A stretch of DNA of 64,000 bases from Leifsonia sp. fls2-241-R2A-40a. Its GTDB lineage: Bacteria > Actinomycetota > Actinomycetes > Actinomycetales > Microbacteriaceae. A program made the translations under genes and the position numbers. This document shows positions 59,424 through 64,000 of this stretch, piece after piece. The notes under the pieces were generated by a model. It did no database searches, was not told where the DNA came from, and was given only the letters and a program-made list of their open reading frames with translations. Each line of letters starts with the position of its first letter. Position 1 is the first letter of the stretch. The stretch lies in NCBI RefSeq assembly GCF_030209575.1, contig NZ_JARVRS010000001.1, forward strand, positions 124,001 through 188,000. Direction: 5' to 3'.

Positions 59424-59479
59424 ACTGTGTGTCTCGTAAACTGTTTATGACGCATACAACCGTTTAAGTGATACACAGT
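59424..59479. promoter_or_regulatory. Paired inverted operators for the divergent TetR
   Basis: 22-nt elements at 59424-59445 and 59458-59479 are inverted copies that match at 18 positions (core ACTGTGT-TC-C-TAAAC-GTT). The spacer is 12 nt. They sit midway between the ABC and TetR genes in a markedly AT-rich stretch. Confidence 0.7.
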
Positions 59480-59522
59480 TCTAGGATGAGTGTCAACACT
59501 CTTCACAAGGAAGGCGCCGGAG

Positions 59523-60467
59523 ATGCCCGAAGACGTTCAGGAGGCGCTTCCCCGCGCCGTCGCGCTGAGCTGGGGCGTGGCCGAGAACCCGCAGCGCGGA
59601 CCGAAGCGTGAGATGAGCGTCGAGCGGATCATCGAGACCGCGATCGAGGTGGCCGACTCCGACGGGCTCGCGGCGGTGTCGATGAGCCGCATCGCCGGCG
59701 AGCTCGGGTTCACGACGATGTCGCTGTACCGCTACGTCAGCAGCAAGGACGACGTGCTCGCCCTGATGCAGGACGCGGTGTGCGAGATCCCGATCCCGCC
59801 CGACGACGAACTGGCCGGACACGCGGGCGCCGAGGGGCAGGACTGGCGGGCCGGACTCCGCCGGTGGGCGATGGCGAGCATCCAGGTGATCCAGCAGCAC
59901 CCGTGGTTCCCCGACATCCCGATCAGCGGCATCCCCCTGATGCCGAACAATCTCGCGGTTCTCGACTGGGGTCTGCGCGAGATGCGGGACTTGCCGCTGA
60001 CCGATGCCGAGAAGATGTCCACCGCGCTGCTGCTGTCGTCCTACGCGCGCGCCGTGGCGGTCGTCGAGCGCGACGTGAGCCGGTCGCAGGGGGCGGACGT
60101 CCCGGCCGCGCACGGCGACGCGTTCACCGCGGCCCTCGGCGAGCTGGTCACACCCGAGCGCTTCCCCTACCTCTCACCGCTCGTCCGTTCGGGTGTCTAC
60201 GCGGACGAGGACCCGGACGAGCAGGACGACTTCGCGTTCGGCCTCGAACGCATCCTCGACGGGATCGAGACGTACGTCGCCGCGCGGCGGAGCGGGCAGC
60301 CGGTCACCGCGTTCGAGCCGCGGCCGGAGGAGGTCCCGCGCGACAAAGCGGTGCGCGAGGCGGCGAAGACGCGCCGGGAGGCGGAGTCGAAGCTGCGCGA
60401 GGCCCGCAAGAACGAGCGCGAGGCGATCGCCCGGGCCCGCGAGCGCGCCGCCCGCGACGCCCGCTGA
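59523..60467 (+). CDS. TetR-family regulator of the DrrAB-type transporter
   Basis: 314 aa, long for a TetR protein. The helix-turn-helix is MSRIAGELGFTTMSLYRYVS near residues 54-73. The ligand domain extends to about residue 265. The last 40 residues form a charged Arg/Glu helix (REAAKTRREAESKLREARK) that may be a coiled coil. GGAG lies before the ATG at 59523. It should repress the divergent ABC operon through the paired sites. Confidence 0.85.
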   Translation: MPEDVQEALPRAVALSWGVAENPQRGPKREMSVERIIETAIEVADSDGLAAVSMSRIAGELGFTTMSLYRYVSSKDDVLALMQDAVCEIPIPPDDELAGHAGAEGQDWRAGLRRWAMASIQVIQQHPWFPDIPISGIPLMPNNLAVLDWGLREMRDLPLTDAEKMSTALLLSSYARAVAVVERDVSRSQGADVPAAHGDAFTAALGELVTPERFPYLSPLVRSGVYADEDPDEQDDFAFGLERILDGIETYVAARRSGQPVTAFEPRPEEVPRDKAVREAAKTRREAESKLREARKNEREAIARARERAARDAR

Positions 60468-60482
60468 ACCTCGCCGTTCAGC

Positions 60483-61052
60483 TCAGATGTAGATGGCCGG
60501 GTCGAGCCAGTCCTCCCCCGCGATCAGCTCGTGGCCGGAGCGGGGACGGGCGCGAGCGGGGACGCCGACTAGCAGCGACTCGGGAGGCGCATCCCGGGTG
60601 ACCACCGCGTTCGCGCCGATCACCGAGTGCGCCCCGATCGTGATGGCGCCGAGAACCTTGGCGCCCGCGCCGACGACGACCCCGTCCTCGATCGTCGGGT
60701 GCCGCTTGCCGTGGCCGCTCCCCCGGCCGCCCAGGGTGACGCCGTGGTAGAGCATGACGTCGTCGCCGACCCACGTCGTCTCGCCGATGACCACGCCCAT
60801 GCCGTGATCGATGAAGAACCGGCGCCCGATGCGGGCTCCGGGGTGGATCTCGATGCCGGTCAGAAAGCGGGCGAACTGCGACAGGATGCGTGCCGGCGTG
60901 CGGAACCCCGCGCGCCACAGCCGGTGCGCGACGCGGTAGGCCCACACCGCGTGCAACCCGGAGTAGACGAGCGCCATCTCCACGTCGCCGCGCGCGGCCG
61001 GGTCGTGCCTGCGCGCGTTCCGGATGTCTTCGCGCGCTCGGAGGATCGCCAC
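60483..61052 (-). CDS. cysE: Serine O-acetyltransferase
   Basis: 189 aa. Acetylates L-serine with acetyl-CoA, the first step of cysteine synthesis. The left-handed beta-helix of hexapeptide repeats begins with [18 protein letters not shown] (active-site Asp-His). [20 protein letters not shown] follows. This is the short form with a reduced N-terminal helical domain. The GTG start is 3 bp after cysK. Confidence 0.92.
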   Translation of the reverse strand: MAILRAREDIRNARRHDPAARGDVEMALVYSGLHAVWAYRVAHRLWRAGFRTPARILSQFARFLTGIEIHPGARIGRRFFIDHGMGVVIGETTWVGDDVMLYHGVTLGGRGSGHGKRHPTIEDGVVVGAGAKVLGAITIGAHSVIGANAVVTRDAPPESLLVGVPARARPRSGHELIAGEDWLDPAIYI

Positions 61053-61055
61053 CCG

Positions 61056-61994
61056 CTAGTCCAGCAGGTCCGCCCAGAGGGGCGTGGAGATGTAGCGCTC
61101 CCCCGTGTCGCACACGATCGCCACGATGGTCTTGCCCGCATTCTCCGGCCGCTGGGCCAGCTGCAGAGCAGCCCAGATGATCGCTCCGGACGAGATGCCG
61201 GCGAGCAGCCCCTCCTCGCTCGCCAGGCGCTTCGCCACGTTCACGGCGTCCTCGAACGAGACGTCGACGACCTCGTCGTAGACGGTCGTGTCGAGGATCT
61301 CCGGGATGAAGTTCGCGCCCATCCCCTGGATCTTGTGCGGACCGGGCTTGCCGCCGTTCAGGATGGGCGAGTCGAGCGGCTCGACCGCGACCACCTGCAC
61401 CTCGGGCTTGCGCTCCTTGAGCACCTGACCCACGCCGGTGATCGTGCCGCCGGTGCCGACGCCCGCGACGAAGATGTCGACGCCGCCGTCGGTGTCGGCC
61501 CAGACCTCCTCCGCGGTGGTGGCGCGGTGGATGGCCGGGTTGGCCTCGTTGGCGAACTGCTTCGCCCAGATCGCGTTCTCGGTCTTCGCCACGATCTCCT
61601 GCGCCGTCTCGACCGCTCCGCGCATCCCGTCGGGTCCGGGCGTCAGCACGATCTCGGCTCCGAACGCGCGCAGCAGCACGCGGCGCTCCTTGCTCATGGT
61701 CTCGGGCATCGCGAGGATGACCTTGTAGCCGCGGGCCGCTCCGACCATCGCGAGGGCGATGCCGGTGTTGCCGCTGGTCGCCTCGACGATGGTGCCGCCC
61801 GGCTTGAGGGCCCCCGCCTTCTCGGCCGCGTCGACGATCGCGACGCCGATGCGGTCCTTCACGCTTCCCGCCGGATTGTAGAACTCCAGCTTGGCGAGGA
61901 CGGTCGCGCCGACGCCCTCGGTGAGACGGTTCAGCCGGACGAGCGGCGTCCGCCCCACGGCCTGGGTGACGTTGTCGTAGATGTGACCGGACAT
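61056..61994 (-). CDS. cysK: Cysteine synthase A (O-acetylserine sulfhydrylase)
   Basis: 312 aa. The PLP-binding Lys46 is in [21 protein letters not shown] binds the substrate, and [12 protein letters not shown] binds the PLP phosphate. It makes cysteine from O-acetylserine and sulfide. GAGGAGAGG precedes the ATG. cysE follows at once, so the two form an operon for cysteine synthesis and probably the CysE-CysK complex. The CysE C-terminal Ile fits that role. Confidence 0.95.
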   Translation of the reverse strand: MSGHIYDNVTQAVGRTPLVRLNRLTEGVGATVLAKLEFYNPAGSVKDRIGVAIVDAAEKAGALKPGGTIVEATSGNTGIALAMVGAARGYKVILAMPETMSKERRVLLRAFGAEIVLTPGPDGMRGAVETAQEIVAKTENAIWAKQFANEANPAIHRATTAEEVWADTDGGVDIFVAGVGTGGTITGVGQVLKERKPEVQVVAVEPLDSPILNGGKPGPHKIQGMGANFIPEILDTTVYDEVVDVSFEDAVNVAKRLASEEGLLAGISSGAIIWAALQLAQRPENAGKTIVAIVCDTGERYISTPLWADLLD

Positions 61995-62079
61995 GGCCTC
62001 TCCTCGTGGACGTGGCGGATGGGAACGCGTCACCACTCTAGACGCCGCGCACGGGGGCCTGCTGCGTGTGACGGGACGG

Positions 62080-62085
62080 TAGGCT
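62080..62085 (+). promoter_or_regulatory. Candidate -10 (TAGGCT) of prmC
   Basis: It ends 9 nt before the ATG at 62095, giving a leaderless or nearly leaderless mRNA. Confidence 0.4.
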
Positions 62086-62094
62086 CGTCGGGCG

Positions 62095-62985
62095 ATGACC
62101 CCCGAATCCGCCCCTCCCGCCGACCGCCCCGAGACCGTCCGTGCCCTGCGCGACGACGCCGTCGCCTTCCTGACGCGCGCCGGTGTCCCCGACCCGGAGG
62201 TGGATGCGGAACTGCTGATCGGACACGTGCTCGGCGTCGGCCGCGGCCGGGTCCAGGCGCTGATGGTGATGGACTCCACGATGTCGTCGGAGGATGCGGC
62301 CCGGATGCGGACGCTGGTCGAGCGACGCGCCGCGCGTGAGCCGCTGCAGCACATCACCGGGCGGGCGCCCTTCCGTTCGCTCGAGCTGAACGTCGGGCCC
62401 GGCGTCTTCGTGCCGCGACCCGAGACCGAGCAGGTCGCCCAGTTCGCGATCGACGCGCTGCGCGCCGTCCCGTCGCCCGAACCGGTCGCGGTCGACCTGG
62501 GCACCGGCAGCGGCGCGATCGCCCTGGCTCTGGCGACCGAGGTCCCGCACTCCCGCGTCTACGCGGTCGAGAACTCCCCCGAGGCCTTCATCTGGGCGCG
62601 CCGCAACATCGACGAGGTCGGCGCAGAGAACCTGACACCCGTGTTCATCGACCTCGCGGACGCGCTGCCGCAGCTCGACGGCAGGGTGGACGTCGTCATC
62701 TCGAACCCGCCATACGTACCCGACGACGCCATCCCGCGTGACCCGGAGGTGCGCCTCCACGACCCGCACGCGGCGCTCTACGGCGGACCGGACGGGCTGG
62801 ATGTGGTGCGCACGATCTCGCGCGTGGCCCAGCGCCTGCTCCACCCTGGCGGGACGCTCGTGCTCGAGCACGGCGAGCTGCAGGGCGCGGCGATCCGCGA
62901 CCTCCTGACCGCCGACGGCTGGCGCGCCGCCGCCACCCACCGCGACCTCACCACCCGCGACCGCGCCACGACCGCCCTCCGCTGA
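62095..62985 (+). CDS. prmC: Release factor glutamine methyltransferase
   Basis: 296 aa. Methylates the glutamine of the GGQ motif in release factors. N-terminal helical domain to about residue 90, then [25 protein letters not shown] for S-adenosylmethionine, and the catalytic NPPY in [11 protein letters not shown]. It converges with prfA, its substrate's gene, with only 25 bp between stops. In most bacteria the two are in the same direction, so a rearrangement is likely. Confidence 0.93.
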   Translation: MTPESAPPADRPETVRALRDDAVAFLTRAGVPDPEVDAELLIGHVLGVGRGRVQALMVMDSTMSSEDAARMRTLVERRAAREPLQHITGRAPFRSLELNVGPGVFVPRPETEQVAQFAIDALRAVPSPEPVAVDLGTGSGAIALALATEVPHSRVYAVENSPEAFIWARRNIDEVGAENLTPVFIDLADALPQLDGRVDVVISNPPYVPDDAIPRDPEVRLHDPHAALYGGPDGLDVVRTISRVAQRLLHPGGTLVLEHGELQGAAIRDLLTADGWRAAATHRDLTTRDRATTALR

Positions 62986-63010
62986 CCCGCGCGCCCGAGG
63001 GCGCGGTGCG

Positions 63011-64000
63011 TCAGTCGTTGCCGAGATCGGCCAGGCGAGCCTCCTCGTCGGCGACGATGTTCGACTCGATCACGGGCTCGAGGGCGCCGTTCATGACCGC
63101 GTCGAGGTTGTAGGCCTTGTAGCCGGTGCGGTGATCCGCGATGCGGTTCTCGGGGAAGTTGTAGGTACGGATGCGCTCCGAGCGGTCCATCGTGCGGATC
63201 TGCCCCTTGCGGAACTCCGCGGCCTCCGCATCCGCCTCCTCCTGCTGACGCGCCAGCAGACGCGCGCGCAGCACGCGCATCGCCGCCTCACGGTTCTGCA
63301 GCTGGCTCTTCTCGTTCTGCATCGAGACGACGATCCCGGTCGGGACGTGCGTGATGCGCACCGCGGAGTCGGTCGTGTTGACCGACTGGCCGCCGGGGCC
63401 GGACGACCGGAAGACGTCGATCTTGAGGTCGTTCTGGTTGATGTCGACCTCCTCCGGCTCGTCCACCTCGGGGAACACGAGCACGCCGGCGGCGGAGGTG
63501 TGGATGCGGCCCTGCGACTCGGTCGCCGGCACACGCTGCACACGATGCACGCCGCCCTCGTACTTCAGGTGCGCCCACACGCCCTCGGCGGGGTCGCTCG
63601 AGCTGCCCTTGAACGCCACCTGGACATCCTTGATGCCGCCCAGGTCGCTCGAGGTCTGCTCGATGATCTCGGCCTTCCAGCGCTTGGAGTCCGCGTAGTG
63701 CAGGTACATGCGCAGAAGGTCGCCGGCGAAGAGCGCCGACTCGGCGCCGCCCTCGCCCATCTTGATCTCCATGATGACGTCGCGGGAGTCGTTGGGGTCG
63801 CGAGGGATGAGCAGCCGGCGCAGGCGCTCGGCGGACTCCTGGACGCTCTCCTCCAGACCCGGGACCTCCTCCGCGAACGCGGCGTCCTCGGTGGCGAGCT
63901 CGCGCGCGGCCTCCAGGTCGTCCGACAGCTGCTTCCACTCGTTGTAGGCGGCGACGATGCGGCTGAGCTCCGCGTACCGCCGGTTGACGCGCTTCGAGCG
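63011..64000 (-). CDS. prfA: Peptide chain release factor 1, N-terminus outside the window
   Basis: 329 residues visible; about 30 N-terminal residues lie beyond base 64000. It ends translation at UAA and UAG. The codon-reading tripeptide is PAT in RVPATESQG, and the catalytic GGQ is in [17 protein letters not shown]. The basic [11 protein letters not shown] region near the C-terminus is conserved. It is intact as far as seen. The convergent neighbour prmC would modify its GGQ glutamine. Confidence 0.95.
   Translation of the reverse strand, partial: RSKRVNRRYAELSRIVAAYNEWKQLSDDLEAARELATEDAAFAEEVPGLEESVQESAERLRRLLIPRDPNDSRDVIMEIKMGEGGAESALFAGDLLRMYLHYADSKRWKAEIIEQTSSDLGGIKDVQVAFKGSSSDPAEGVWAHLKYEGGVHRVQRVPATESQGRIHTSAAGVLVFPEVDEPEEVDINQNDLKIDVFRSSGPGGQSVNTTDSAVRITHVPTGIVVSMQNEKSQLQNREAAMRVLRARLLARQQEEADAEAAEFRKGQIRTMDRSERIRTYNFPENRIADHRTGYKAYNLDAVMNGALEPVIESNIVADEEARLADLGND

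Overview
The window is chromosomal DNA from a very high-GC Gram-positive actinobacterium. Several features point to the family Microbacteriaceae, with Leifsonia or a close relative as the best guess: the split-subunit ATP synthase cluster with an AtpI-like gene and a WecA-type transferase upstream, the DUF5997/LysR-like pair, a DUF6804-like protein, a CWB_2-repeat surface protein and many leaderless start sites. The genus is inference. Nearly all of the window is coding. It holds no tRNA, rRNA, CRISPR array, insertion sequence or prophage that I can see.

Layout. 1-9.8 kb: a cut-off SDR dehydrogenase, an APC permease, small DUF proteins, a LysR-like effector domain without HTH, a frameshifted FMN alpha-hydroxy-acid oxidase, a quinone-oxidoreductase-like protein, 6-phosphofructokinase and a CYTH protein. 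9.8-16.2 kb: a SNF2-type helicase, a degenerate FucU-like protein facing a CsoR-family regulator, a macro-domain protein, an M20 peptidase and an SGNH hydrolase. 16.2-21.8 kb: a deoxyribonucleoside catabolic operon (DeoR/SorC regulator, deoC, a full aldehyde dehydrogenase and a half-length one) opposite a ROK kinase. 21.8-28 kb: a translationally coupled chain (TetR, truB, two membrane proteins, ribF, MFS) opposite a drug-type MFS exporter. 28-31 kb: a ketopantoate-reductase-like protein, a degenerate uridine-kinase-like protein, mutY and a YciI protein.

31-38 kb carries nusA, ylxR, infB and rbfA. The usual nusA-ylxR junction is split by an oppositely oriented gene for a secreted PQQ-type propeller protein with three CWB_2 cell-wall repeats. 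38-45.8 kb: a DUF1206 protein, a heterodimeric ABC exporter with its own TetR, an aldo/keto reductase, and the alkylation-repair pair ogt-tag. 46-56 kb: yaaA, a small P-loop kinase, and the complete ATP synthase operon atpBEFHAGDC preceded by an atpI-like gene, a WecA-type transferase and tsaC/sua5. 57-64 kb: a HAD phosphatase, a DrrAB-type ABC transporter with divergent TetR, cysK-cysE, prmC and a cut-off prfA. prmC and prfA face each other, which suggests a local inversion.

Regulation can be read in several places. At least sixteen start codons lie 6-7 nt after a TANNNT -10 hexamer, so these mRNAs are probably leaderless. Paired inverted operator candidates sit beside the three TetR genes and the CsoR and DeoR genes. 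Three intergenic palindromes share the word ACACGCCGT and may be a dispersed repeat family. No wholly new multi-gene system is evident. The best leads are the surface-protein gene inside the nusA-infB cluster, the palindrome family, the half-length aldehyde dehydrogenase, and the FucU-like/CsoR-like pair.
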